A stretch of 64,000 nt of DNA from Nitrosomonas oligotropha (GTDB lineage Bacteria > Pseudomonadota > Gammaproteobacteria > Burkholderiales > Nitrosomonadaceae): contig NZ_FNOE01000006.1 of assembly GCF_900106555.1 (NCBI RefSeq), positions 1 to 64,000 of the forward strand, written 5' to 3'. The position numbers and the translations under genes were made by a program. Below are positions 29,301 to 38,084 of this stretch, in pieces (position 1 is the stretch's first letter; each line of letters opens with the position of its first letter). A model generated the notes under the pieces. It did no database searches and had not been told where the DNA came from. It saw nothing but the letters and a program-made list of their open reading frames with translations.

Positions 29301-32300
29301 GAAATTACTTCGACCACTGCTTTCAGCGTAACGCTATCCGGTGCGGACAAAACCGCTGTCGATGCCTTGCTGGATCAAACCGGCACCACGTCGTCCGGCG
29401 GCTCCACCTACAATTTGGCTGCCGCAGACAACTGGCTGGCCGGCGCCAATGCGACACCCGATATCAGCGATACAACCAATGCGGTCACGGTTTCAATCAA
29501 TCCGCGCATCACCTCGGCCACTTACGATGCCTCATCCGGAACCCTGGTTGTCACCGGCACCAATCTGCAAGCCAATGGCGGCGGCTTCGATATCGATGCC
29601 TCCAAATTGACTTTCACCGGCGAAGGCAGCAGCACGTATACGCTGATCGATTCCGTCGATGTCGAGATCACTTCCGGTAGCGCATTCACAATCACTTTGA
29701 GCGCCACCGACAAAGCCGCCGTCAATCAGATCGTCAACAAAGACGGCACCGCTTCGACCGGCGGAACTACTTACAATCTGGCCGCGGCGGATGACTGGGA
29801 TACCAATGTCACCAGCGGCGATACCTCGGATGCCAGCGGTAACGGCATCACCGCATCCAACGTCGCCGTACCTGCCATTACTTCGGGCACCTATAACGCC
29901 AGTACCGGTGTTTTAGTGGTGACCGGCACCGGCCTGCTGAAAAACAGCGGCGCGGCGAATGATATCGATGTATCGAAGTTCACCTTCACCGGCGAAGGCG
30001 GCGCAACCTATACGCTAACCGACTCCACCGATGTCGAAATCACTTCCGGCACGGCATTCACCGTGACATTGAGCAGTACCGACAAAGCAGCGGTTAATCA
30101 GATCGTCAATAAGGATGGCGCCGCTTCCACCGATGCCACCACTTATAATCTGGCCGCTGCGGAAGATTGGGCCGCGGGCGCTAATGCGTCGGTCAACGTA
30201 GTCGATGCGACCGGTAACGGCATTACCACTTCGAATGTTGCCGTGCCCGTCATCACATCGGCGGCTTATAACACCAGCACCGGCGCACTGGTTGTAACCG
30301 GCACCGGTTTCCTGAAAGCAAACGGTGCCGCCAGCGATATCGACGCTTCCAAATTCACTTTCACCGGCGAAGGCAGTGGAACCTATACCTTGACCGATTC
30401 CGCCGATGTCGAAATCACCTCCGGTACAACGTTCACCCTCACGTTGAGTTCGACCGACAAGGCTGCGGTTAATCTGCTGTTAAACAAAACCGGTACGGCT
30501 TCCGACGATGCAACGACATACAATCTGGCAGCCGCCGAGGATTGGGCGGCGGGTGCCGATGCCGCCGTCACGATCGCCGACACCAGCGGCAACGGCATTA
30601 CCGTATCGACCACCTCGTCTTCCGGCGGCGGTAGTGGTGGCGGAGGAAGTGGCAGCAGCGGTACCACCACAACCATCGACGGCGCAACCGCCACGACGGC
30701 CACGCAACCGGACGGCACGGTCGTCACCGTTATTTCGGCCGTCGAACCTTCCCGGCAAGACGATCCCGATTCGTTATTCAGCGATTATGCGGATATTCCG
30801 CTGGTGCAGGATGCGGAAGGCAATCCTTTTCTGACGATCAGCTTGCCGGTTGGTACCGGATTAACAACCGCTGGCAGGGTGCAAACGCTTGATCCGGCGC
30901 AAGCCGAAACAGGCGCAATCGCCGCGCTGGCGCAAATCAGCGGACTGAGCAGCGGCACCGCCAGTGACCTGACCGCGAAAGCAAGAGAGTTTCTGACGCA
31001 ACTGCCGGACGGCAACTCGATCAGCATTCATACCGTCACACCGCGTTTTACCGGTGATCAGCCGCCTGCGCTACCGATTATCATCAGCAGTCCAGCAGCC
31101 GTAAGGCCCGGCAACATGCTACTGATCGACGCTCGCGAATTGCCTTCCGGCAGCGTCATCCAACTGGATAATGTTGCCTTCGTATTGATCATCGGCGCTG
31201 TCCGGGTCGTCGGCGGCAGCGGTGAAAATTTCGCCGCGGGCGACGACCAGAGTCAATTCATCGTGCTCGGCGCGGACGACGACATTTTGTCCGGAGGCGG
31301 CGGTGATGACACCGTCGGCAGTCTGGGCGGCAACGATCAAACCTCCGGTGACGCCGGTAACGATACGGTGTACGGCGGTACCGGCAATGATGTCTTGAAC
31401 GGCGGCACCGGCAACGACCGGCTCAATGGCGGTTTGGGTTTCGATAGCGCGGTTCAAGCGGGTCAATTATCCGATTACCGGGTAGCCGTGCATGGCAATG
31501 CGATCACACTGACACAAGCAAATGGCGAAACCGATACCCTGACTGATGTCGAACTGGTCCGATTTGCCAGCGGCCCGAGTCTGGCGATTGCCTACTCTGA
31601 AATTGAAGCAGTTGCCCATCACCTGGCTAAAAACTGGCTGGGACGTGACTTGACGGCTGCGGAAGGCAGCGCGGTGCAAAACTGGGCGGGCGCAACAGCG
31701 GACGATATTTTAGCGGCCTTCCGCAGCCTGCCCGAAGCAGCGGCATTCCACGATAAAACCCGCGATGAATTACTGGCCGGTTTGGAAACCGATCCCAACA
31801 TTATCCGCGTCGATGCAACCCGTGATTTTACCGGCGGCAATGAAAACAATCAGGGTTATTTACCGCCCGGGCTGGCCATCAATGCGGACAGCGGCGCTGG
31901 CCAGGATGTGCTGCGCATGCAAGGCGGCCGTAACGACGTGCACCTGGAATTCTCCGGGGACCGGCTGGAATTGACGCAACTCAGCGACGGCGACATGTTC
32001 AGCCTGAAAAACGCGGAAATGATCGCATTCGACAACCATGAAACCGTCGTGATCGCGCACAATCAAGCCGAAAGCATCCTGGCACGCCTGGTGCACAGCT
32101 TTTTAAATCGCGACGCCACCGTGGAAGAATGGCAATCAGGCCAAAAAGCGCTGGAAGATCAAATCAGTCATGACAGCATTCTGGATTGGTTACAGCAACA
32201 CGCCGGTTTACAAAATCTATCCGATACCGATTATGTGCAAACGATTTATACCCGGACATTGGGACGGTCTGCAACCGGCGACGAACTCAATCTGCAATTG

Positions 32301-32417
32301 TCACGGCTGGAAAGCCATCAAGTGGATCGCAGCTGGCTCGCCGTAGAAATTGCACAAAGCGGCGAGGCTGCAACCCATCTAGTAGGGAGCGTTCTATTGC
32401 AAGACGGGTGGCTATAA
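26382..32417 (+). CDS. giant RTX-type repeat protein with DUF4214 C-terminus
   Basis: 2011 residues without a signal peptide, as expected for type I secretion. Layout: N-terminal beta-rich domain (about 1-170), ten tandem repeats of about 123 residues (about 172-1408, each beginning ITSATYDASTG-like and containing VEITSGTAFTVTLSSTDK-like), a Gly/Ser linker (about 1412-1427), a beta-rich stretch, RTX-like nonapeptides GGxGxDxxx (about 1625-1685) that bind calcium, and two DUF4214-like helical segments (about 1740-1800 and 1890-2005). AAAGGAG seven bases upstream of the ATG is a strong ribosome site. It is probably a secreted or cell-surface adhesin or S-layer-like protein. No type I secretion gene lies in the window. 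Confidence 0.88.
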   Translation: MTTTNFDSGSLVTNDGVTSATYSGWTFGASSAVDFANANAAELTALLNQSGGRSIISNYSGANVTNFYFKSSDGSDFQLNSFKIDNGPSGASSSLTIAGYRDGALIVAAESVNLTTSDAAGNISYTQQSNAGTEYSGLLTFNSAFNNVDEIRFVFGSAVELTVDDINTSSAVVPPTITSATYDASTNSLVVTGTNMAATAGTLNDIDVSKLTLTGQGSATYTLTSSNVEITSATQFTVALNATDQINVEGLLNKNGTSSVGATTYNIAAAADWNPAQSGNADTTGNGVTVSNVQTPAITSATYDASTGTLTVTGSNLIKASGATNDIDASLLTFTGEGGTTYTLTDTSDVEITSGTAFTVTLSSTDKAAVNQIVNKNGTSSTNATTYNLAAADDWNTVIGNTNIADTTGNGITVSNVATPAITSTTYDASTGTLVVTGSGFLKLNGAANDIVASKFTFTGEGSSTYTLTDSANVEITSGTAFTITLSSTDKAAVNQIVNKNGTSSTNATTYNLAAAEDWAAGADSALVVADLTGNGVTVSNVAVPAITSATYDASSGALAVTGSGLLKANGAANDIVAAKFTFTGEGGSTYTLTDSSNVEITSGTAFTITLSSTDKAAVNQIINKNGTSSTNATTYNLAAAEDWAAGADSAVVVADTTGNGITVSNVAVPAITSAAYDYSSNVLTVTGSGFLQKSGASNDIDLSKLTFTGEGGATYTLTSGTNVEITSGTSFSVTLTGTDLTNVEALLDKDGTSAAGSTTYNLAGAEDWAAGADSAVAVADLTGNGITVSNYAAPAITSATFDASTNVLTVSGTNFVSNSGASNDVTVSLLTLTGEGGSYALTSSAVDVTSATAFSVTLNAADQLVVHGLLNKNGTASSSATTYNVAAAEDWMAGSAASITVADLTSNGITVSNVQTPAITSATYDSDTGILVVTGSNLFKKIGANNDIDISTLTLTGGTTSATYTITSSSDVEITSTTAFSVTLSGADKTAVDALLDQTGTTSSGGSTYNLAAADNWLAGANATPDISDTTNAVTVSINPRITSATYDASSGTLVVTGTNLQANGGGFDIDASKLTFTGEGSSTYTLIDSVDVEITSGSAFTITLSATDKAAVNQIVNKDGTASTGGTTYNLAAADDWDTNVTSGDTSDASGNGITASNVAVPAITSGTYNASTGVLVVTGTGLLKNSGAANDIDVSKFTFTGEGGATYTLTDSTDVEITSGTAFTVTLSSTDKAAVNQIVNKDGAASTDATTYNLAAAEDWAAGANASVNVVDATGNGITTSNVAVPVITSAAYNTSTGALVVTGTGFLKANGAASDIDASKFTFTGEGSGTYTLTDSADVEITSGTTFTLTLSSTDKAAVNLLLNKTGTASDDATTYNLAAAEDWAAGADAAVTIADTSGNGITVSTTSSSGGGSGGGGSGSSGTTTTIDGATATTATQPDGTVVTVISAVEPSRQDDPDSLFSDYADIPLVQDAEGNPFLTISLPVGTGLTTAGRVQTLDPAQAETGAIAALAQISGLSSGTASDLTAKAREFLTQLPDGNSISIHTVTPRFTGDQPPALPIIISSPAAVRPGNMLLIDARELPSGSVIQLDNVAFVLIIGAVRVVGGSGENFAAGDDQSQFIVLGADDDILSGGGGDDTVGSLGGNDQTSGDAGNDTVYGGTGNDVLNGGTGNDRLNGGLGFDSAVQAGQLSDYRVAVHGNAITLTQANGETDTLTDVELVRFASGPSLAIAYSEIEAVAHHLAKNWLGRDLTAAEGSAVQNWAGATADDILAAFRSLPEAAAFHDKTRDELLAGLETDPNIIRVDATRDFTGGNENNQGYLPPGLAINADSGAGQDVLRMQGGRNDVHLEFSGDRLELTQLSDGDMFSLKNAEMIAFDNHETVVIAHNQAESILARLVHSFLNRDATVEEWQSGQKALEDQISHDSILDWLQQHAGLQNLSDTDYVQTIYTRTLGRSATGDELNLQLSRLESHQVDRSWLAVEIAQSGEAATHLVGSVLLQDGWL
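26895..30607 (+). repeat. ten tandem 363-378-bp coding repeats
   Basis: Unit starts fall near 26895, 27262, 27631, 28009, 28387, 28759, 29130, 29503, 29866 and 30241. Units 2-4 and 8-10 are closest to each other; a segment encoding the AAVNQIVNKNGTSSTNATTY motif is nearly identical at DNA level in units 2, 3 and 4. Such repeats can expand or contract by recombination and are easy to mis-assemble. Confidence 0.88.
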
Positions 32418-32459
32418 CCCAAAAGTTCTGCGCCAGGAAAACGCAATACCCTGAACTTC

Positions 32460-33938
32460 TCAACGCGGTGCTTGAAACGGCACGCCGAGGAAGTGGCGCC
32501 GGTTGAATTCCGATTCGTTCAGCACTTTGTCGTAGCGGGCAAATGCCGCCACTTCGTCGGAGGGAGACGAGGTACTGCCGGAGAATGTGATGAGTCCGGT
32601 GCGAAAACGGCGCAAATCGGCGCAACGCTCCACCGCTTGAGCAACGGTCATATGCCCGCTTTTCATGCCAAAATCCTTCAGACTTTCCATCTTGATGCCC
32701 AGTTGCACGATCGATGGATGAACACCGGCGCTGGTAATCGATTTCAGGATTTGCACATGGCGTTTTGTCAGCGAATCCTGCGCAGGGAGCGATTTTTCTG
32801 TTTTTTTTCCGCCACCGGCTTGAAACCCCTCATCGTACGCCATAATCCGCGCGATCACATTGGCGCGCCCCGCAGCTAGCTCGAGCGGCTGTACCCGGGT
32901 GTGGCCGAAAATATATACGCCATCGTCAAACTTGCCGGACTTGGCATCCACAAAGGCAGCCGTGGCGTACGACACAAACCGTTTCTTGGTAATCAGCAAT
33001 TGCGCCAGGGTGTGATACAAAATACGAATATTATCCGCCGCAGCTTGTTCCTTTTTGGCGGCCGGATCGGACGATGTGGGTCTCGCAACCACCCAATCCT
33101 TGATCGTTTTACCCTGTTTGAACCAGGCTTTCATGGTATCGCTTTGTTCACTCGGGCCGATACCGTTCACCTCGATATCGAAACCGACGCCATCAAAATC
33201 CCAGGTATCGAGCACATCGCGGATGCGGTTGGCGTGATCGGTCATATCGGAATTGCGTGACGTGATGAATGATACAAAATTGCCTTGCGTCTGCTTGCCG
33301 AAGTCGTCACGCACTTCATAACCGGCAGTGACTTGAATGCCGAGCGAATGACAAGCGCTGATCAAGTTCTTGAGCGCCAACTCAACAAAATTCCGCTCCT
33401 TGCCGGGTTTATTGCCAACCGCGTGGCCGAATACGGCCAATTCGGGAGAAAGATCGACCGAGCCGTCCGGCCGTCTGCTGATCGTGGCGATCAGCGAAAT
33501 ATCATCCAAGTCTGCGCAAAATTTGCTCATGAACGACTCGTACTGCTGCGCCGATGGAATCTGGCCTTCGATTTTGTGCGCGACCGCCACGCGCTTGGTG
33601 AAATTGGCCAATCCCGTCCACAGCGACAACCTGGATCGTGCCGACAGAACAACGCGCAATGGCGTACCGACTTCGACCTTGGGAATTAACGCCGATTGAC
33701 CCACCATGCGCCATGCATACGGCACATTCAACACGCGCCGGCGGACATCGGCTACGCTCCACGGATCGGCAGTACCGCTCGACCACTTGCAGGAACCATT
33801 GGCATCGGGCTGCAAAACCTGAGACTCATTGGCACCGCGAAACACCACGACTTCGTTGTGCTTCCAGCCAAAAGCCGCCTCCTGTGCCGACGGCTCGATA
33901 AATGCCGCATCGGCAAACTGCACCTCGAAATCGGCCAT
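32460..33938 (-). CDS. GH18-like (chitinase-fold) protein with altered catalytic motif
   Basis: 492 residues from the ATG at 33938, two bases after the stop of the upstream gene (TAG GC ATG), so translation is coupled; a longer frame lacks support. The N-terminal ~110 residues are beta-rich and unassigned. From about 115 on it looks like a TIM barrel of glycoside hydrolase family 18. The strand-4 motif reads D249-G-V-G-F-D-I-E256, keeping the last Asp and the acid Glu but with Gly for the first inner Asp of DGxDxDxE. The strand-6 motif is MAYD (366-369). No signal peptide is seen. It could cleave or only bind an aminosugar polymer. This is my reading of motifs, not a database match. Confidence 0.6.
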   Translation of the reverse strand: MADFEVQFADAAFIEPSAQEAAFGWKHNEVVVFRGANESQVLQPDANGSCKWSSGTADPWSVADVRRRVLNVPYAWRMVGQSALIPKVEVGTPLRVVLSARSRLSLWTGLANFTKRVAVAHKIEGQIPSAQQYESFMSKFCADLDDISLIATISRRPDGSVDLSPELAVFGHAVGNKPGKERNFVELALKNLISACHSLGIQVTAGYEVRDDFGKQTQGNFVSFITSRNSDMTDHANRIRDVLDTWDFDGVGFDIEVNGIGPSEQSDTMKAWFKQGKTIKDWVVARPTSSDPAAKKEQAAADNIRILYHTLAQLLITKKRFVSYATAAFVDAKSGKFDDGVYIFGHTRVQPLELAAGRANVIARIMAYDEGFQAGGGKKTEKSLPAQDSLTKRHVQILKSITSAGVHPSIVQLGIKMESLKDFGMKSGHMTVAQAVERCADLRRFRTGLITFSGSTSSPSDEVAAFARYDKVLNESEFNRRHFLGVPFQAPR

Positions 33939-33940
33939 GC

Positions 33941-36772
33941 CTACAACTGCCGCCCGGTTTTCGGATCGTAAGCCACCGGCACCGGCACGACCTGATCGGT
34001 CGGCAGCACCTCTACCCATTGATCGAATACCTCAAAATCCTCGCCGCCCTGCAACGCGCGGAAACCGCCTTGCAGCGGATAAAAACCATGCTCATACACC
34101 TTGTCGACCGGTGTGGCAGAAACGCGGTTATCGTCGTTGATTTCGTCGCCCGGATAACGCCCCACCTTCATAGATTTAGCATGTTTGTCCGCGACCACAT
34201 CGCACAAATGGTTGATTGCATCGCGGATCGTCACGTTCGGGCCGCTGTGCGGGATTCTGGCCAGTTCATCCGCGGACGCGACGTAGTTATCGTCCAACCC
34301 TTCGGTGCCTTCCACATGCAAGCGTTGCAGCCAGTTCATCGCGGCGCGTTCCTTGCCGGGGCGGATCGGAATCACGGCTTTCACCCACGGTGCATTCAGG
34401 AAGGCATTGCGCATGTTGTCGCCGTCGAGTTGCAACAACCAGCCCAACGAGGATCCCAGCTTGGCGGGATCGGATTCTTCCGTGATGTAGTAGTTGTCCA
34501 CCCGGTTATCGTGTGTTCCGCCCCAGGTCACGGTATCCATCGAGGCAATTTGCGTGTTTTCCGCTATGGCTGTCGCAGCGGTGATCAAGTTCTTGGCTGC
34601 CTTACTCTTGATTTGCGTATGAACCGAACCGCCCGCAGCGGCGGTGCTCACCGGCGCGGGCGTGACGGAAGATGGTTTGCGGATGCCGCCCAAGCCTTGA
34701 TGACTATGGTGCAAACGCGGCCGCCACCATTCCGGCGCGACGAAGTACAGCATCTTGTCGATGTCGAAAATCGTATTCAGCAGTTCCGACACCACATGCC
34801 GCGTGCGATCGTCCGGCATCGGCAGCCCCTTGGTCAGCATATCCTGGATCAGGCTGCGGTACACCACGATGCGCTCTTCCTCGCGCAAATCCTCGTACTT
34901 ACGCGTTTCTATGCGCGACATCTTGTTGATGCGGTCGCGCGCCGCTTCGACAAATGCCTGCTCGTATTCAAATTTGGTTTTCTCGTTGAATTCCTTGATT
35001 TTCAGCTCGTTCTGCGCAGTAACCTCGTCGTTCAGCTTTTTGCCCGGTTGCCAGGTAATCTTGGCGACCACGCGCAGCGGCGACACATTGCGGAAGTTCA
35101 CATGCTTGACCTTGACGGAAAAACGGATCGCGCCAGGCTTATCTTCTTGCACTTCGTCCAACTGCAAGCGGATATCGCTACCGCCATAATCGAAGCTGAT
35201 AAAACCATCTTCACCGTATTCATAACCCGGTTGATCGCATTGCGCCTTGAAGCCGCCGAAATACCACTGAATTTGCTCCGGCGAGCCTTCGTTGTCATCC
35301 AGATTCACCTCCTTGCCTTCGCGGTACACTTCGTCCATATCGTCTTCCGGCAGCGTATCCTCGGTTTTCGGTACAAACGGAATATCGATGTTCAAGTCGG
35401 TCGTGACCGGTTGCGGCATCGGAATCGCTTCCGGCGGTGGTATCTCGCCCACCTCGGGGCCTTTAGCCAAATGCACCAGCTTGGCGATACCGAGCTGGCG
35501 GCCCGGATCGTCGACATACGTCTGCCAGCACAAATAGGTGCCGATATCCTGCACCTGCACGCCGACCTGGCGCATCTTGCGGCGCATCTCGTAATTGAGC
35601 AGATCGGGCGTAGTGTTGTTCAGCACGTAGCGCTTGCTCGAAGTGTCGGTCGTTTCGGTGACAGTGCGGAAAGTGGATTTATAGTTCTTGCGGATCTCAG
35701 TGGAAATTTTTTCTGTTTGCTGGCGCATGTGCTTGTGCGAGACTTCGCGCGCCTTCGATTGCGTATTGGCCATATCGATACTGGCCGATGCGCTGGCGCT
35801 GCCGCCGATCCAGCTCTGGTTGGCGGTAGCATTCATGCCGAATTTGGTATCGGACTTGTTATCTTCCTTCACCGCCTGCGACAACTCGTCTTCCTCGGTC
35901 AGCGACTTTTCGGTTCTCAGCACCGTTTCCAGCGAAGTTTCCAGCGTCCGTTCGACCAATGTCCGGCGCGTGCTGACTTCGACCAGCTCCACACTGCTGC
36001 CCGGACTGAGCCACACATGCCCGACCGCCGGACCCAGAAATGTGTCGAATTCAAAGAAATACTGGCGGAACAGATGCACGATGCCGATCGGCGACAGCCC
36101 GGCGCGGTCGAGATCCTTGAACGGATCGATGTAGTCGAGCGGGTCCTTGAAACTGAGCAGCTTTTGCAGATTTGCCAGCTGATTGTCCTGCTTGTAAAAC
36201 AATTGCTTGAGTGTTTCGAACTGCTTGGTTTGCTTCAAGTGCAGCACGTAACCCGCCACCGTGGATTCACGCTGCAACTGCTCCGCCGCCAGTTCGTTGG
36301 CGGCTTCCACGCTACGAGGATTCGCCCGCGCGTCCTGCGCGGTCTTGTACCATTCCGTCACCTTGAGAATCACTTCCTGATTCAATGCCGTCTTGATGCG
36401 CTCAGCATCGATCAGCTTGTCCCACATGCGCTCGTCGTAACGCTCCAGCGGCGGCAATTCGCGCGTCAAATTCTCGATGACAAAGCTGCCCATTGCACCA
36501 ATGGCCCCCTTGCGCGGCACATCGCTACCGCCCGTTTCGAGCCGCGAGATCTTTTGTAGCACGCCACGCTCGTCCAGCACCATCTCGAAATCACCGCGGA
36601 AACGCTTGAACAATTGCTCGCGCACCTTGCTCAAATCGGCGCTGAACCCCTTGTCCATACGCTGCTTGATGCGTTTGGATTTCCACCCGATCATCGGTTG
36701 ATACACACCGAAGATCTCGCTATCGTAAGGCAGGATATTTTTGTAGCGCGAAAAGTCGTTGATTTTCTTCAT
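33941..36772 (-). CDS. large protein of unknown family, partner of the GH18-like gene
   Basis: 943 residues from the ATG at 36772, chosen because AAAGGAG lies eight bases upstream. I do not recognise the family. There is no signal peptide or membrane helix. The N-terminal third is helical and charged. At about 256-415 there is a beta/coiled-coil stretch (STRRTLVERTLETSLETVLR, then SASASASIDMANTQSK and a long helix). It is followed by a Pro-rich linker (about 435-465: GEIPPPEAIPMPQP), a beta-sandwich-like part (about 490-590) and a mixed C-terminal region. It overlaps no gene and is followed two bases later by the GH18-like gene. The strong coupling suggests a complex. It could be a structural or delivery protein, but I give no function. 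Confidence 0.6.
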   Translation of the reverse strand: MKKINDFSRYKNILPYDSEIFGVYQPMIGWKSKRIKQRMDKGFSADLSKVREQLFKRFRGDFEMVLDERGVLQKISRLETGGSDVPRKGAIGAMGSFVIENLTRELPPLERYDERMWDKLIDAERIKTALNQEVILKVTEWYKTAQDARANPRSVEAANELAAEQLQRESTVAGYVLHLKQTKQFETLKQLFYKQDNQLANLQKLLSFKDPLDYIDPFKDLDRAGLSPIGIVHLFRQYFFEFDTFLGPAVGHVWLSPGSSVELVEVSTRRTLVERTLETSLETVLRTEKSLTEEDELSQAVKEDNKSDTKFGMNATANQSWIGGSASASASIDMANTQSKAREVSHKHMRQQTEKISTEIRKNYKSTFRTVTETTDTSSKRYVLNNTTPDLLNYEMRRKMRQVGVQVQDIGTYLCWQTYVDDPGRQLGIAKLVHLAKGPEVGEIPPPEAIPMPQPVTTDLNIDIPFVPKTEDTLPEDDMDEVYREGKEVNLDDNEGSPEQIQWYFGGFKAQCDQPGYEYGEDGFISFDYGGSDIRLQLDEVQEDKPGAIRFSVKVKHVNFRNVSPLRVVAKITWQPGKKLNDEVTAQNELKIKEFNEKTKFEYEQAFVEAARDRINKMSRIETRKYEDLREEERIVVYRSLIQDMLTKGLPMPDDRTRHVVSELLNTIFDIDKMLYFVAPEWWRPRLHHSHQGLGGIRKPSSVTPAPVSTAAAGGSVHTQIKSKAAKNLITAATAIAENTQIASMDTVTWGGTHDNRVDNYYITEESDPAKLGSSLGWLLQLDGDNMRNAFLNAPWVKAVIPIRPGKERAAMNWLQRLHVEGTEGLDDNYVASADELARIPHSGPNVTIRDAINHLCDVVADKHAKSMKVGRYPGDEINDDNRVSATPVDKVYEHGFYPLQGGFRALQGGEDFEVFDQWVEVLPTDQVVPVPVAYDPKTGRQL

Positions 36773-37064
36773 GACGGATGCTCCTTTCGTAGAATATTGC
36801 CGGTAAGGATCGGGAACACATCTAATTGCGACTATAGGCAAAAGCGGCTGGGACGTCAAACGGCGGGGGCGCATCCCTGTTATCCTGGCCTAGTAAATAG
36901 AAATAAGATGTTCTCCAATTTGAACTTGACTGCATTCATCGAAGGCAGATACCGAGCACCTAACTTTCAATTTCTCGTTCATATTCCATGATAAGAAACA
37001 GGTTTAGGTTAAAAAGCTTTACACTACAACGCTAATAAACCATAACCTAAATTAATTGCATTTT

Positions 37065-37874
37065 ATGAAACCATTTGTTTTTACGTTAATGCCATTCGAT
37101 AAAAGCTATGACAATATTTATCAACTTGGAATAAAAGCCACTTGCGAAAAATTGGAAACCTATTGCGAACGAGTTGACGAACAAATATATCAAGAAAGCA
37201 TATACGCCAGAATCGTAAATCAAATAGCCAAAGCAGACATTGTAATTGGCGATATGAGTGACCAAAATCCTAATGTTTTTTTTGAAATTGGCTATGCTAA
37301 TGCATTAGAAAAAAAGATTATTTATTTAACATCAAAATCAACAGATATTCCATTTGATCTAAAACATTTTCGACATATCATTTACGATAAAAATGATATT
37401 TCCCAATTAAAGCAAAGATTGGAAAAAGATTTAGTTTTTTATCTCGACAACTTAGGAAAAAGCGCCGATGAACTTAAATTTGGCTTAAATCTATATATCC
37501 TCGGACAGCTCTTGGCAGAAGAACAGGTCACAGAGATATTTTTAGCGAAAAATGTAGATCAGATCCCACTAACCATAGAAAATATTTCGGGGAAAGTAAT
37601 ACCTGAAGAATCGATGCAAATTTCACTTCATGGCAACTTGAAGGATCATTTTCCAAATTTACAAGAGCCTTTAAAAAGAGTTTTTGTAGATTCCAAAATG
37701 AACGTAGGTTTCTCTGTGAATAACCTCACACCTCATTTCAATGAGGCACACGAAACTTATATACTTTGCAAAATCCCTCAGACAAATATAGATGACATCA
37801 CATTGCATCTGTCAATTTATACGAATAATGGTAAGCGAAATTATACGATTAATTTCAAAGTGAAAAATGCTTGA
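37065..37874 (+). CDS. nucleoside 2-deoxyribosyltransferase-like protein with beta-rich C-terminus
   Basis: 269 residues from the ATG at 37065. The N-terminal ~125 residues have the Nuc_deoxyrib_tr/TIR-like Rossmann pattern: MPFDKSYDNIY, IYARIVNQIAKADIVIGDMS, then NPNVFFEIGYANALEKKII with the likely catalytic Glu74. Members cleave N-glycosidic bonds of nucleosides or nucleotides, and relatives appear as effectors in anti-phage systems. The C-terminal ~110 residues look like a beta-sandwich and match nothing I know. The gene is clearly richer in A/T than its neighbours and is followed by a hicB remnant, so recent transfer is likely. A partner sensor gene is not visible. Confidence 0.65.
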   Translation: MKPFVFTLMPFDKSYDNIYQLGIKATCEKLETYCERVDEQIYQESIYARIVNQIAKADIVIGDMSDQNPNVFFEIGYANALEKKIIYLTSKSTDIPFDLKHFRHIIYDKNDISQLKQRLEKDLVFYLDNLGKSADELKFGLNLYILGQLLAEEQVTEIFLAKNVDQIPLTIENISGKVIPEESMQISLHGNLKDHFPNLQEPLKRVFVDSKMNVGFSVNNLTPHFNEAHETYILCKIPQTNIDDITLHLSIYTNNGKRNYTINFKVKNA

Positions 37875-37887
37875 ATCTGGAAGCTTG

Positions 37888-38054
37888 TCAACAGTGCAAG
37901 GAAGTAATAGTTATCGAAAATTCTTCAAGGTAAAGCCCGGTTGCTTCGACTAAGTTGGCCAATGCTTTTCCAACGGTTCGCCTTGCATAGTCGTTCCAGT
38001 CTCAGGATTGAAAGCAACATAACCGCCTTCTGGCACGGGTGTTAATACTGCGTT
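37888..38054 (-). pseudogene. HicB-type antitoxin remnant, frameshifted
   Basis: On the - strand, one frame reads AVLTPVPEGGYVAFNPETG then TTMQGEPLEK before a stop. The next frame continues ALANLVEATGLYLEEFSIT to the TGA at 37888-37890. Joined, this is the short HicB antitoxin fold (partial RNase-H-like) of about 58 residues. A one-base shift near GAAAAGCATTG breaks it and there is no start codon. No hicA is seen. It is too short and broken to appear as one open frame. Confidence 0.65.
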
Positions 38055-38084
38055 TATTCTCTTTCTGTTTTGTTAGAATTATAC

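Noticed and set aside
26895-30607. Regular repeats considered as a CRISPR array
   Set aside because: Units are 363-378 bp, in frame and protein-coding, with no short repeat-spacer pattern.
33902-36559. An 885-codon open frame on the + strand
   Set aside because: It lies antisense to the 943-residue gene, is rich in Arg/His/Leu with no recognisable domain, and the - strand frame has the ribosome site and the coupled downstream gene. It is a shadow frame of G/C-biased third positions.
32460-36772. Calling the two-gene operon a Tc toxin complex
   Set aside because: There are no Rhs/YD repeats, no TcA-type long shell domain that I can recognise and no TcB/TcC gene; only the GH18-like part is reminiscent.
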